Below are positions 29,830 to 38,924 of a stretch of 64,000 nucleotides of DNA, one piece after another (positions within the stretch are counted from its first letter, which is position 1; each line of letters starts with the position of its first letter). Position numbers and translations under genes: made by a program. The stretch is taken from positions 41,506-105,505 of the forward strand of contig JAIERK010000117.1 of assembly GCA_019746975.1 (NCBI GenBank), written 5' to 3'. This stretch comes from Candidatus Obscuribacterales bacterium. Its GTDB lineage: Bacteria > Cyanobacteriota > Vampirovibrionia > Obscuribacterales > Obscuribacteraceae. The notes under the pieces are model-generated. The model had not been told where the DNA came from, ran no database searches, and saw only the letters and a program-made list of their open reading frames with translations.

Positions 29830-29862
29830 AAGTAGCCGGAATTCAGATGCCGGCTACTTTTT
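29830..29862 (+). terminator. intrinsic terminator of katG
   Basis: AAGTAGCCGG (29830-29839) pairs perfectly with CCGGCTACTT (29850-29859), with a 10-nt loop, and runs into TTTTT (29858-29862). It begins 27 bp after the katG stop codon. This is a textbook intrinsic terminator. Confidence 0.9.
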
Positions 29863-29990
29863 GTTACAAGAGCAATACGCACATACATTCCAGTGCTCAG
29901 CGGTCAGTCATGTCAGGAGCCGGCAATTCCAGATCCAGTCGAGATTTTCCGAATAGAATACAATGACGAACTCCAATGCTCGAACATATC

Positions 29991-31652
29991 ATGACCCGAC
30001 TAAAACTACTGATTGTCGTATTAATTCTGTTAACGCTCCAAGCGTTTGTCCCGTCGCTCGCGGAAGATTCCAGTCAGAGAGACCAAGCGCTGGATTATAT
30101 AGACGCCAACGAGTTCGAAAAAGCAGAGACGATCTTAAAGGACCTGGCCCGCTCTGGCGATTGCGATGCACTCATGGACCATGCTGCATGCCACTTTAGA
30201 CGCGACGCCTATGTGGAAGCCCGGGAAATTTGCCAACAGGCAATGAAAAAAGCGCCAGGACAACACTACACGAAATCTATGGTGCGACTTGGGTCAGCAG
30301 AGTGTTATTACAAGCAAAGCCTTTTCAAAGACGCCGAAAGAGAGTTCGAAGAGTCACTCTCGGCACTTACTAAGAATGACGCGCCGATAATACCGATTCT
30401 TGCGCTAGAGGGCTTGGGCGGCTGCTATGAAGCACAACAACGCTACCAGGAGGCTGTAAAGACATTCGAGGAACTAGTGCTCTTGAATCGGGCGGTATAC
30501 GGCTCTGAAGACATCGGGTACGGATGGGCGCTCCTTCAACTAGGCGATGCCTATAGAAAAGCCGGCGAGAATGAGAAAGCTCGAGCCATCAACGAAAAGT
30601 CCGTGTGGATTTTTCGACAAAATAATTTCATTCGACTTAGCGAAGAATGCAAAGCGGCGGGACAAGACTCCTCTAAGCTCCGAAAATACATCTTCGGTCT
30701 CGGAGACAACGATAAATGCCGAAATAGTGATTCGATAGTATCCGGTGACAGCAAGTACCGCACCATCGTCAGCAGCGACGTACGCCTGCCTCGCTGCGCT
30801 TGGGTAAAGCAGCTGCGACAGGTCGATGCGCCAGGTTGGGCATGGGTAGATCCTGGCGTGCCACTAAATACGGTTCTTGTTTGTATTCATGGACTGGGTC
30901 TACATCACCGCTCTTACGAATCATTCGCTAAGAGAATCGCTCCGGAAGGAATTGCCACCGTATCGCTCGACGTGCGAGGATTCGGAACATATCTCGCCTC
31001 CAAAGGACAAGACGCACTCAATATCGCGGATTGCGTGGCAGACATGAAGATGGTGCTGTCCATAATTCGCCGAGACAATCCAGATGTACCGTTGTTTCTG
31101 CTTGGCGAATCGATGGGCGGCGCTATCGCCCTGCGCGTTGGTGCGGAATCGCCGGAATTAATCGACGGCGTCATTTGCTCGGTGCCTTCAGGCAGCCGGT
31201 ATAAGGGAACGGCAACAGCGTTGAGTGTTGGTCTTCACTATCTGAGCGGGAAGAACAAACCAATCAATATCGGAGAACAGGTCATCAAGCAAGCGACGAC
31301 TGAGACAGCGCTGCGCGAGAGCTGGTCAAGCGATCCGTCCGCACGACTGAAGCTTACTCCGAAAGAGCTTGTACACTTTAATAATTTTATGGATCAGAAC
31401 ATAGACGCGGCCAAGAAGCTTTGTAAGCTACCCGTTATCTTCTTCCAGGGAGACGATGACAAACTCGTCAAGAAAACCGGGACTTACGATCTTTTTGAAG
31501 CGCTCGCGACCAACGAAAAGACTCTTGTCCTCCTGGGTCACACACAACACCTGATTTTCGAAGCCGGACAATTTAGAGACGACGTCACTTTAGGGGTGAT
31601 CGGTTGGATGAACGCTCATGGACGCAATCCAAGCAAAAAATCAATCGACTAG
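29991..31652 (+). CDS. exported TPR-alpha/beta hydrolase fusion
   Basis: The 553-residue protein starts with a signal peptide (RLKLLIVVLILLTLQAFVPS). Residues about 30-215 form TPR helices (KAETILKDLARSGDCDALMD, REFEESLSALTKND, AVKTFEELVLLN). The rest is an alpha/beta hydrolase of the serine-lipase (monoacylglycerol lipase-like) type: the oxyanion loop CIHGLGLHHRSYESFAKRI, nucleophile Ser in LGESMGGAIAL, acid Asp in FFQGDDDKLVK and His in LGHTQHLIFE. It should hydrolyse an ester or similar bond in the periplasm; the substrate is unknown. A second secreted hydrolase at 43453 shares these motifs without the TPR part. The start could also be five codons upstream; neither has a strong ribosome site. 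Confidence 0.85.
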   Translation: MTRLKLLIVVLILLTLQAFVPSLAEDSSQRDQALDYIDANEFEKAETILKDLARSGDCDALMDHAACHFRRDAYVEAREICQQAMKKAPGQHYTKSMVRLGSAECYYKQSLFKDAEREFEESLSALTKNDAPIIPILALEGLGGCYEAQQRYQEAVKTFEELVLLNRAVYGSEDIGYGWALLQLGDAYRKAGENEKARAINEKSVWIFRQNNFIRLSEECKAAGQDSSKLRKYIFGLGDNDKCRNSDSIVSGDSKYRTIVSSDVRLPRCAWVKQLRQVDAPGWAWVDPGVPLNTVLVCIHGLGLHHRSYESFAKRIAPEGIATVSLDVRGFGTYLASKGQDALNIADCVADMKMVLSIIRRDNPDVPLFLLGESMGGAIALRVGAESPELIDGVICSVPSGSRYKGTATALSVGLHYLSGKNKPINIGEQVIKQATTETALRESWSSDPSARLKLTPKELVHFNNFMDQNIDAAKKLCKLPVIFFQGDDDKLVKKTGTYDLFEALATNEKTLVLLGHTQHLIFEAGQFRDDVTLGVIGWMNAHGRNPSKKSID

Positions 31653-31725
31653 CTCTGTTTTTTTACTGTAGGCTAGAAGTAAAGAAACAATTCCCCATTC
31701 GTCGACAGCACACAACCAGCCCATT

Positions 31726-32559
31726 TCACATCAGAATTCGCTCCGCACCTGTGTAGATGTTGAATCTTGTCTCTCGGACGAAACCCAACAGGGTCATGCC
31801 GGAATCCCCGGCCAGTTCGACAGCTAGACTGGATGGCGCACCCACTGCGGCGACTATCGGTATTCCGGCGCCGGCAGCCTTCTGGATCAATTCAAAACTA
31901 GCTCTCCCACTCAGCAAGAGAATGTTCTCGCTTAACGGCAACTTGCCGCCAAGAAATTGAGATCCAATCAGCTTGTCCAGTGCATTGTGACGTCCGACGT
32001 CCTCGCGAAGTGCGAGAAGCGTTCCATCAAAGTCAAATAACGCCGAGGCGTGAATGCCACCAGTCGTCTCGAAGTCCGGCTGTCGCATTCGGAGCGCTCC
32101 CGGCAAACCAGAGATGATATCGCGAGTTACAGCAGCATTGCTATTCAGGTGGAACCTGCGATTCCCGACGATCGAAGATACTGATTTCTTTCCGCAGACA
32201 CCACAACTAGAGTTTACAAACGAATGTCTCTCCACGAGACTGGTATCAATTTTAATACCACCTGCAAGTACCACGTTTACGAAATTGCAATCTTTAGTAT
32301 TGACACCTTTCACATCATTTCGTTCAAAAATGATGCCTTCACTAAAGAGAAAACCGAGCGCCAGGTCGGAATCATGTCCTGGGGTTCGCATAGTAACTGA
32401 AATCGTTCGACTTAACGACGCTCCGCCGCATTCGACTTCGACATGAATCTCGAGAGGCTCTTCGACAGAGAGAAAATCGACCGCATGCTCTGGCGGTCCT
32501 CCGTTAACTCGGACTGTGTCAACAGCAACAATGTTCCGTTTGTCACTCTTGCAAATCAT
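31726..32559 (-). CDS. fdhD: formate dehydrogenase accessory sulfurtransferase FdhD
   Basis: This 277-residue protein matches FdhD, which carries sulfur from IscS to the molybdenum cofactor of formate dehydrogenases. The conserved CGVCGKKSV motif supplies the two Cys. TGGIHASALFDFDGTLLALR and EDVGRHNALDKLIG are the family signatures. It is cytosolic. Its ATG overlaps the TGA of the upstream oxidoreductase gene by one base (TGATG), so the two are translationally coupled. This context strongly suggests that the oxidoreductase is its client. Confidence 0.96.
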   Translation of the reverse strand: MICKSDKRNIVAVDTVRVNGGPPEHAVDFLSVEEPLEIHVEVECGGASLSRTISVTMRTPGHDSDLALGFLFSEGIIFERNDVKGVNTKDCNFVNVVLAGGIKIDTSLVERHSFVNSSCGVCGKKSVSSIVGNRRFHLNSNAAVTRDIISGLPGALRMRQPDFETTGGIHASALFDFDGTLLALREDVGRHNALDKLIGSQFLGGKLPLSENILLLSGRASFELIQKAAGAGIPIVAAVGAPSSLAVELAGDSGMTLLGFVRETRFNIYTGAERILM

Positions 32560-34943
32560 CAGCTTGCCGACCGTTTTACTTCTATGATTATTTGTTTCAT
32601 CAGCGGCTGATCGCTTTGCGAACTGAAGTCACCGATAGGACAAAGCGCGTTGCATTCGGGCATATATCCGGCGGCACTACCCTTGGGAATGTTATATTTC
32701 ACCGCGCGAAATTGTTGAACCGTACGCTGTGTTCCATCCTTCGCGAAGCTGGTTATGTCGATCAGATCAAACTCTTCCAGTCCCTTCTCCCGCATGTCTT
32801 CGATGTTCATGAAGAGTAGAGTGCGTAGATTCTTCACTCCACGGTATCGATCGTTGTCGGAGTAGACCGTCGTGTTGAACTGATCATGCGAGCGCAAGGT
32901 GCACATCATAAGCTTGCCCGCTGGAGGCAGAGCATCTTGAAGTGGTGCCGCTGAGAAATTGGCCCGTCCGGTAGATGTATGGAACTCCAACTCGCGAGCG
33001 GGTTGCGCCAGGCGAAAGCCCAATGGCTTCTGGACACGAAAATTGAAGTCTTCAAATCCTACGATGGCCTCGGACATCTTGTCACGAATCAAGTCGTAGT
33101 TGCCGACGTATGCTTCCCAGGGAGTCTTCGAATCCTTCAATGTTGCACGCGCGATACCGCCAATAATGGCACATTCGGACAGCAACCAGCTCGAAGCAGG
33201 GGTCTTCATTCCTTTAGAAAGATGCACCATACTCATGCTATCTTCGACGGTGACCTGTTGTTGACCAGCGCTTTGCTCATCAATCTCAGTTCTGCCAAGA
33301 CAGGGGAGAATCAATGCCTCTTTACCATGCACCACATGGCTGCGGTTGAGCTTGGTGCTCACATGTACTGTCAGCCCGCAGCGACGCAACGCTTCGAAGG
33401 TGTAATCGGGGTCAGGAGTGGCAGCCGCGAAATTGCCACCCATACCTATAAATACATTGACTTCACCGTTGTACATACCGTCGATGGTGCGTACAGTATC
33501 AAGCCCAAGTGTTCGCGGCGAAGTAATACCACATGCTGCGTCGAGCCGAACCAACCAATCCTCGGACGGTCGGTGATCTATTCCGCAGGTGCGATTGCCC
33601 TGCACATTGCTGTGTCCACGAATTGGACAGACACCAGCGCCTCTTCTTCCGAGGTTGCCTCTGAGCAGAAGCAAGTTTACTATCTCGCGAACGGTATCAA
33701 CCGCATGCTCGTGCTGGGTAATGCCAAGGCACCAGCTCATGATGGCAGCATCAGCCTGTCTGTAAATCTCTGCGGCTTTGACGATTTCGTCCCTGGAGAC
33801 TCCCGATTGACGCTCTAACTCAGCCCACGGGGTCTGCGCGCAAATCTCTCGATAAGCCTCGAATCCGGACGTATACTTCTCGATGAATCCGGAATTTATT
33901 GCTTCTTTGTCAGTATCAGCCAGCTCAAGCAAATGCTTAGCAATACCGCGCAGCAAAGCCATGTCACCGCCGATTCGAGGTTGAAGATTTAGAGAGCTGG
34001 TTCGCGTTGCTCTAAACAGCAACATGTCCATGACTTCGTGCGGTGTAATTGCCTCTGTTGCGGCGACCTCGATTAATGGGTTGATATGGACGATCTTCAT
34101 GTCACGTTCGTTGACGCCATCGCCAAGTGCGGTTAACATTCGCGGAGCGTTGGTGGCAACGTTGACACCAATAACAAAAATAGCGTCAGCACTTTGCCAA
34201 TCAACCAGATCGACTGTTCCCTTGCCAGTTCCGATTGAAGCCATCAAAGCTCGTCCACTGGCTTCGTGACACATGTTGGAGCAGTCTGGTAAATTGTTTG
34301 TTCCCAACTCACGCGCAAAGAGCTGATATAAGAAGGTGGCCTCGTTCGACAGTCTTCCGGAAGTGTAGAAGCTGGCAGCGTCCGGAGATGGTAAAGCGCG
34401 CACATGCTTTGCAATCAGTGCAAAAGCGGACTCCCAGCTCGTCGGCTCGTACCGATCAGTGCTCGGGTTGTACACCATGGGATTGGTGAGGCGACCGGCA
34501 TTTTCGAGTTCAAAATCACTCCAGGACAAAAGCTCGCTCACGGTGTGTTGAGCGAAAAATTCCGGATCCACCCGCTTCTTCGTCATTTCCCAGGTGACAT
34601 GCTTTATCCCGTTTTCACATATGTCCATCCGGAGTCCTTTTCGATCGTCAGGCCAAGCGCAGCCAGGACAATCAAAGCCCCCATTCTCGTGATTCATTAT
34701 GAAAATCGATTTTATTCCGTCAACGATCTCGCCCTGCTCGAGCAGAATTCGTCCGACGCTGAAAGCCGCTCCCCATGCCGCAGCAGGATGTTTGTAATCC
34801 TTCTGTGAGAATTTACGTGCTTTCTTCTTAGAACGACCTTGGGAGTTCTTCCTCAAGGGCGATGCGCTACCGTCCGATGAACTCGTTGAATTCATTGAAT
34901 TCGTTGAATTCGTCTTCGCATCCGGTGCCTTTTCGTCGTTCAC
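32559..34943 (-). CDS. FdhF/YdeP-type molybdopterin oxidoreductase alpha subunit
   Basis: This 794-residue protein belongs to the DMSO-reductase superfamily of molybdenum enzymes, of the FdhF/YdeP subfamily. Diagnostic stretches include FDCPGCAWPDDRKG near the N-terminus, SWESAFALIAKHV, FYTSGRLSNEATFLYQLFAR, GLGITQHEHAVD-like LGITQHEHAVDTVREIVNLL and HSNVQGNRTCGI. The family has an iron-sulfur or metal Cys pattern unlike classical FdhF, and formate is a probable but unproven substrate. The first 35 residues are low complexity (Asn/Ser/Thr), encoded by repeated TTGAATTCR units near 34885-34915. It is cytosolic, with no Tat signal. It lies between the oxalate decarboxylase and fdhD. Confidence 0.92.
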   Translation of the reverse strand: MNDEKAPDAKTNSTNSMNSTSSSDGSASPLRKNSQGRSKKKARKFSQKDYKHPAAAWGAAFSVGRILLEQGEIVDGIKSIFIMNHENGGFDCPGCAWPDDRKGLRMDICENGIKHVTWEMTKKRVDPEFFAQHTVSELLSWSDFELENAGRLTNPMVYNPSTDRYEPTSWESAFALIAKHVRALPSPDAASFYTSGRLSNEATFLYQLFARELGTNNLPDCSNMCHEASGRALMASIGTGKGTVDLVDWQSADAIFVIGVNVATNAPRMLTALGDGVNERDMKIVHINPLIEVAATEAITPHEVMDMLLFRATRTSSLNLQPRIGGDMALLRGIAKHLLELADTDKEAINSGFIEKYTSGFEAYREICAQTPWAELERQSGVSRDEIVKAAEIYRQADAAIMSWCLGITQHEHAVDTVREIVNLLLLRGNLGRRGAGVCPIRGHSNVQGNRTCGIDHRPSEDWLVRLDAACGITSPRTLGLDTVRTIDGMYNGEVNVFIGMGGNFAAATPDPDYTFEALRRCGLTVHVSTKLNRSHVVHGKEALILPCLGRTEIDEQSAGQQQVTVEDSMSMVHLSKGMKTPASSWLLSECAIIGGIARATLKDSKTPWEAYVGNYDLIRDKMSEAIVGFEDFNFRVQKPLGFRLAQPARELEFHTSTGRANFSAAPLQDALPPAGKLMMCTLRSHDQFNTTVYSDNDRYRGVKNLRTLLFMNIEDMREKGLEEFDLIDITSFAKDGTQRTVQQFRAVKYNIPKGSAAGYMPECNALCPIGDFSSQSDQPLMKQIIIEVKRSAS

Positions 34944-35017
34944 TTGGTTGGCCTCCGGATTGAAGAGTCGAAATCATCAGTAGTCGTTTGCTTATCGGTA
35001 GCACCATTGGTGATGCG

Positions 35018-36196
35018 CTACTTATTGGAAGAGTCCGGTTGACTGAAGAGCTTAGGAGCTTTTCTGAGCGCATCGATGATCTTTGGTGCGACGCTGAAGT
35101 TGGTTTCTAACAACCGTTGTGGGGTCTTTGCCAACCACTCTGCTAGCGAAATCTCCTGGTATGTACCAGAGTTGAACACAGCCAGAATCTCACACTCCGA
35201 ATCTCCAACTGTCTCCAGGTAATGACCACAGCCCATAGGTACATAGCCAACATCACCTGGTCCGTACTCACGCGTAATGCTGCGTCCCTGAGATCCAAAT
35301 ACTGTCATACGAGCGCGCCCTTTTATGTAGTACTGCCATTCATCGGCATTCGGGTGCCAATGCAATTGGCGCATCGCATATGGTTTCATCTTCAAAAGAG
35401 CACCAGACATAGTAGTCGAAATTGGAAACTGTCTTTGATCGACCATATTGAAGCTACCGCCCGCGTCGACGACCGGAATCTTCGATGCAAGTCGAAAACG
35501 GTGAGTTAGCGGCGGCGGATTATCGCTCTCCGGCTCAGGATCCTGAGGAAGGGGCGGTGGAACTGGACCTTGACTTATGTATACTTCCTTCTTAGGGAAG
35601 TTAGAAAACATGGTGGCAGGAATTCCAAAATTCTTACCTAAAACATTAGGCGGTGTCTGCGCGATCCAATCACTAGCACTAAAAGTAGCAAACTCAGAGA
35701 AATAGCCGCTATCGAAAACCAGCAAGAAATGGCATTCTTCATCGCCAATGCCCTGGATCGAATGTCCATGACCGCGCGGAAAATACCAGACATCGCCAGG
35801 ACCGAAGTCCTTAATCTCACTATGCCCTTCAGGATCAATCACTGTGATTCGGCAATGTCCTTTGATTACATAAGCCCATTCCGCGGCGTTGGCATGCCAA
35901 TGAAGCTCCCGCAATGCGCCTGGCTTCAAGAACATAGAGACGCCCGCCATACCCTTGGAAATCGGGAAATTTCTCGCTGTAGCCTCGTTGGATGCACCGC
36001 CCGGGTGCTCCTTAAGTGGTTGCTTGCCAAGTTCGTATTTGATCTCAGGCATGCCATCGGATGTTTCTGCGCTCTCGGAAGCTGCAGAGGATTTATTCGA
36101 GGCATAGCCATCCTCTGCCAGTACGGCAACGGAAGACAGGTTAAATAGACATGCTAACGCAATAGTAAGTGAATACAGTTTTTTACTTTCAATCAT
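35018..36196 (-). CDS. oxdC: oxalate decarboxylase, exported bicupin
   Basis: The 392-residue protein has a signal peptide (KLYSLTIALACLFNLSSVAV ending at LAED) and two cupin domains. Each has manganese-binding motifs: HWHANAAEWAYVIKG with a later HGHS, and HWHPNADEWQYYIKG with a later GCGHYLE. The first cupin is followed by SEFAT, aligned with the SENST active-site lid of Bacillus OxdC, and it keeps the key Glu. This favours decarboxylation of oxalate to formate and CO2 over oxidation. The FdhF/YdeP gene follows 74 bp downstream and then fdhD, which suggests use of the formate. Starts at 36220 or 36202 are possible; none has a strong ribosome site. Three 19-bp repeats lie upstream. Confidence 0.9.
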   Translation of the reverse strand: MIESKKLYSLTIALACLFNLSSVAVLAEDGYASNKSSAASESAETSDGMPEIKYELGKQPLKEHPGGASNEATARNFPISKGMAGVSMFLKPGALRELHWHANAAEWAYVIKGHCRITVIDPEGHSEIKDFGPGDVWYFPRGHGHSIQGIGDEECHFLLVFDSGYFSEFATFSASDWIAQTPPNVLGKNFGIPATMFSNFPKKEVYISQGPVPPPLPQDPEPESDNPPPLTHRFRLASKIPVVDAGGSFNMVDQRQFPISTTMSGALLKMKPYAMRQLHWHPNADEWQYYIKGRARMTVFGSQGRSITREYGPGDVGYVPMGCGHYLETVGDSECEILAVFNSGTYQEISLAEWLAKTPQRLLETNFSVAPKIIDALRKAPKLFSQPDSSNK

Positions 36197-36222
36197 GACC
36201 ATCGTTTTCAAAAGGTGCAATG

Positions 36223-36273
36223 ATTGTAGCCTATTGACAAAAGGGTGCTTCGACTTGGATTCAACAAAGTCGA
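36223..36273 (-). promoter_or_regulatory. possible oxdC promoter and dyad
   Basis: On the minus strand TACAAT (36223-36228) fits a -10 box with a start near 36216, about 20 nt before the ATG. No -35 match lies at 17 bp, as expected for an activated promoter. TCGACTT (36250-36256 as read on the plus strand) and AAGTCGA (36267-36273) form a 7-10-7 inverted repeat just beyond. Confidence 0.4.
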
Positions 36274-36330
36274 GAGTCTCAACCGTGTTCGGGAGTTTCA
36301 GCCTTGTTTCAGAGTCTCAACCGGTCAATG
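36274..36330. repeat. three 19-bp tandem repeats upstream of oxdC
   Basis: Units at 36274-36292, 36293-36311 and 36312-36330 each start GAGTYTCARCC (Y is C or T, R is A or G). The first and third share GAGTCTCAACCG exactly; the middle one is diverged. The 19-bp period puts them on nearly the same face of the helix. They lie about 45 bp upstream of the possible -10 box of the oxalate operon, where an activator array would sit. Confidence 0.75.
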
Positions 36331-36390
36331 GGTGTTTTTGTCGGCCGAACATAATTGACTATCGTTCGAACAAGTTAAATCACTGCAATT

Positions 36391-37059
36391 CTAGTTAGCC
36401 GGATTCTCTGGAATTGGTGAAGTCGGAGTTGTCGGCACCACTGGAGTCGCCGGCGCAGTCGAAGTTGTCGTGGGAACAACACGAGCCGTCGCGTCTGGTG
36501 TAGCCGGTGTTGTCGGAACAGCTGAAGTGCCTGGATTGGAGGGCGCTGACGGTGTCGTCGAAAGATCTGGAGTTGAGGGAGTCACTGGAGCAGGCGCGGA
36601 GTCAGCTGATTCCACATCGTCGATTTTCAAAGCTTCGTTCTGCGCGATAGTCCGTTTCGTCCTCTTTCCTATGAAACTACTACGCAAGGCAGATTCATCA
36701 GAATTGAGTTGCAATTGCTCACTGGTCACAACGGTCCCAGCAGGGATCTCAACCTTGGTCCGAACATCAGACACGTTGCTTTTCGCTGCATTAGCCATGA
36801 TAGCTTGCGATCCTTCATTCCATGTCTTATAACCAAACATGACGGAAAGCCCGAAGAGCAGAGGAATCGCGATAAGTGCGATTTTGCAATTCTCGATAGC
36901 CGATTCTCGTGCCTTTTCATACTGCGGCTCAGGCGCAGGCGTGAAGTACATGAATACAAGAGCCGCGAAGGCGGTGAGCTCGAGGAGAATTGGCAGAAGA
37001 TTCCAAAAAATAAAAAGTTGTTCTTGTGACATTTCAGAGTTTCGATGACTGGGCAACAT
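36391..37059 (-). CDS. two-helix membrane protein with SAF-like domain
   Basis: The product is 222 residues. Two membrane helices (FIFWNLLPILLELTAFAALV and IALIAIPLLFGLSVMFGY) are followed by a SAF-like segment (VRTKVEIPAGTVVTSEQLQL, then TIAQNEALKIDDV), as found in pilus-assembly CpaB-like and antifreeze-type folds. The last 75 residues are Pro/Thr/Ser/Ala-rich (PTTPATPDATARVVP), probably an extended region outside the membrane. A second ATG nine codons in (MSQEQLF) is an equally plausible start; the first has AGG close upstream. Function is unknown. Confidence 0.72.
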   Translation of the reverse strand: MLPSHRNSEMSQEQLFIFWNLLPILLELTAFAALVFMYFTPAPEPQYEKARESAIENCKIALIAIPLLFGLSVMFGYKTWNEGSQAIMANAAKSNVSDVRTKVEIPAGTVVTSEQLQLNSDESALRSSFIGKRTKRTIAQNEALKIDDVESADSAPAPVTPSTPDLSTTPSAPSNPGTSAVPTTPATPDATARVVPTTTSTAPATPVVPTTPTSPIPENPAN

Positions 37060-37166
37060 AGTTGCCTGTTAAAGATTAAACCAGCAACTATTCCAATGTA
37101 CCCAGTCATCGTCTGAATTACCAAACGCACCGAAAAGCCTCGCCCGTCAAGGCGGAGAGCCTCAGA

Positions 37167-38456
37167 TCAAGGTCCGGTCAAACTTCTGGAGGACGAAAGA
37201 TTCGACCCCCTCCCCTGTGCTGGAGAGGTTGCTTGAAGAGAAAAATCAAGTTGGTTCAAAGTGTTGAAATTTGCGTCATCGGGGACAGAACCGACATCGC
37301 TTTTGAATTTTGGATCAACCATTGTGTCGGATAACGCCATCGTATTTCCGGTCACTCGAAATTGCGTAGTGTCGGTAGCATACCTTTGGTCTGGACGTAG
37401 ATACACTTCTCCACCATAAAATATACTGTTCTCCATTGCGGCTGTTATGACGCCAGGACCGCCTGTAGGAGCCGATTGTGCGCCAACACAGTAGTGAGAG
37501 TAATTCCTGACCGAAGACCGATTAGTCATAAACGAAGTCACATTCTTTGCTTTGAATCGATGTGGAAACAGAGGTGAATTTCCGGTTGCTTTATTAAAGA
37601 CACCAATGTTCACGTCTGTCGCGTTTATCAACAGCGAGTTCAAAATGTAGACATAATCGTTAACCTCAACGCCGGTAGAAAGCCCTGGTCCGATGACGCA
37701 ACGATTAATGTTGAGCGTGCTGGACTTCCCCGAAGCCGACTGAATTCCGCGTGAAGGCATAGAGCTTGTCGCCCCTGGAGTCGTATTGTAAATCCAACTG
37801 CTTGTCAACGAAACCGTTTCGGATGATCCACAGCCTTCGGTAGAAAAATTTCTGTCTGTATTATCGTGCGAGATTATTTGATCGAAACGACTATTGTTAC
37901 CAGCGACAACAGCACCGAGTCTATTGTTTCGAAGCTCTACGTTTCGCACGAGGACGTTGGTATAGTTCGCACCGGTGGTCAATCCAACCCCGCAGTTGCG
38001 AACTGATATACCACGCCAACCCAGCCCTTCCAGCCTGACACCCATTGCCATGATAGCGATTCCCATAGGAAGTGGTGCTCCATAGCGACCCCCGCCCTCT
38101 AGAATAACTAAACCGTTATGCCCTGGTTCACTTGTCCGCGTTACGACGATGTTCGGAATTGGAATTTTGAGACAGGAATAGTAGGTCATGCTCGAATTTC
38201 CATTGCCACCATCGAGAACAATCGTATCTCTCGCGGATACTTTGTTCCAATTGATCTGATCGAATTCCTTCCACGCCGACGCCCATGTTTTTCCATCCTG
38301 ATTACTCCCTTTTACCGAAACATAGTAAGTCGCCGCGTCAGCAGATGAAGCAGATGCGCACAGCGATGTCAAAGCAATTCCTGCCGCCACCAACGAATAC
38401 CTTAGCAGGGAACAAGACTTATTTTTCTTCACGCCACCAAACAAAATCTTTCGCAT
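37167..38456 (-). CDS. secreted right-handed parallel beta-helix protein
   Basis: The product is 429 residues. It has a signal peptide (LLRYSLVAAGIALTSLCASA) and then an ATYYVSVKGSNQDGKTW start typical of exported beta-helix proteins. Turns such as TIVLDGGNGN, LVRNVELRNNRLGAVVAGNN and INRCVIGPGLSTGVEV repeat at coil spacing. The end, SPAQGRGSNLSSSRSL, is shared with a paralogue at 62556. Such proteins bind or cleave polysaccharides at the cell surface, but no catalytic residues can be named. I chose the ATG after GGAGGTTCGGCT. A four-repeat PhoB/OmpR-like array precedes it. Confidence 0.88.
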   Translation of the reverse strand: MRKILFGGVKKNKSCSLLRYSLVAAGIALTSLCASASSADAATYYVSVKGSNQDGKTWASAWKEFDQINWNKVSARDTIVLDGGNGNSSMTYYSCLKIPIPNIVVTRTSEPGHNGLVILEGGGRYGAPLPMGIAIMAMGVRLEGLGWRGISVRNCGVGLTTGANYTNVLVRNVELRNNRLGAVVAGNNSRFDQIISHDNTDRNFSTEGCGSSETVSLTSSWIYNTTPGATSSMPSRGIQSASGKSSTLNINRCVIGPGLSTGVEVNDYVYILNSLLINATDVNIGVFNKATGNSPLFPHRFKAKNVTSFMTNRSSVRNYSHYCVGAQSAPTGGPGVITAAMENSIFYGGEVYLRPDQRYATDTTQFRVTGNTMALSDTMVDPKFKSDVGSVPDDANFNTLNQLDFSLQATSPAQGRGSNLSSSRSLTGP

Positions 38457-38518
38457 AGCCGAACCTCCAAATAGAATCTGCACCAGCAGCGCAGGTGCCA
38501 TTAACTAGCCGTGCCATC

Positions 38519-38572
38519 AATGTAAGTTCGGCTCGTGACATAATCGTGATCATGCGTGACATTGGCGTGACA
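38519..38572 (-). promoter_or_regulatory. PhoB/OmpR-type promoter of the beta-helix gene
   Basis: Read toward the gene, TGTCACG occurs at 38566-38572, TGTCACG at 38555-38561, GATCACG at 38545-38551 and TGTCACG at 38534-38540. The spacing is 11, 10 and 11 bp. The last unit ends 8 nt before TTACATT (38519-38525), a probable -10 region. PhoB boxes are TGTCA-containing 7-bp direct repeats at 11-bp spacing that end about 10 bp before the -10 box. The predicted leader is about 57 nt. The same layout precedes the paralogue at 62556. Confidence 0.75.
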
Positions 38573-38924
38573 GGAGAAAACCTCGACTATCTAACACCGG
38601 GATTAATGTCCACAAAACGGCGTGGGAAACCAGAGATCAGTGCCACCATTAATAGTATCGCCAGCCACTATCACACCTCTAATACACCCAAGTGAAGACC
38701 GGGTGAAGATTGCAAATGTTTACAATAAAAACGACCGAAAGCAATTGTCGCCCAGGATAAAATCGCCTCAAGGCAGGCACCAGAATGGCTTTCAAGCTCT
38801 GGAGCGAAGAATCGACAAGGGTAGTTTCACAGCTGATTAAAGGGATAGCCTTTAACCGGACTACGAACCCTGGTAGTATCCACAGCCACAGAGACGTGTG
38901 CGATTGCGAAGTCACGGTGGCTTT

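Noticed and set aside
31653..31725. Bidirectional terminator between the TPR-hydrolase and fdhD genes
   Set aside because: CTAGC and GCTAG pair over only five bases with a large loop around a T-run; too weak to call.
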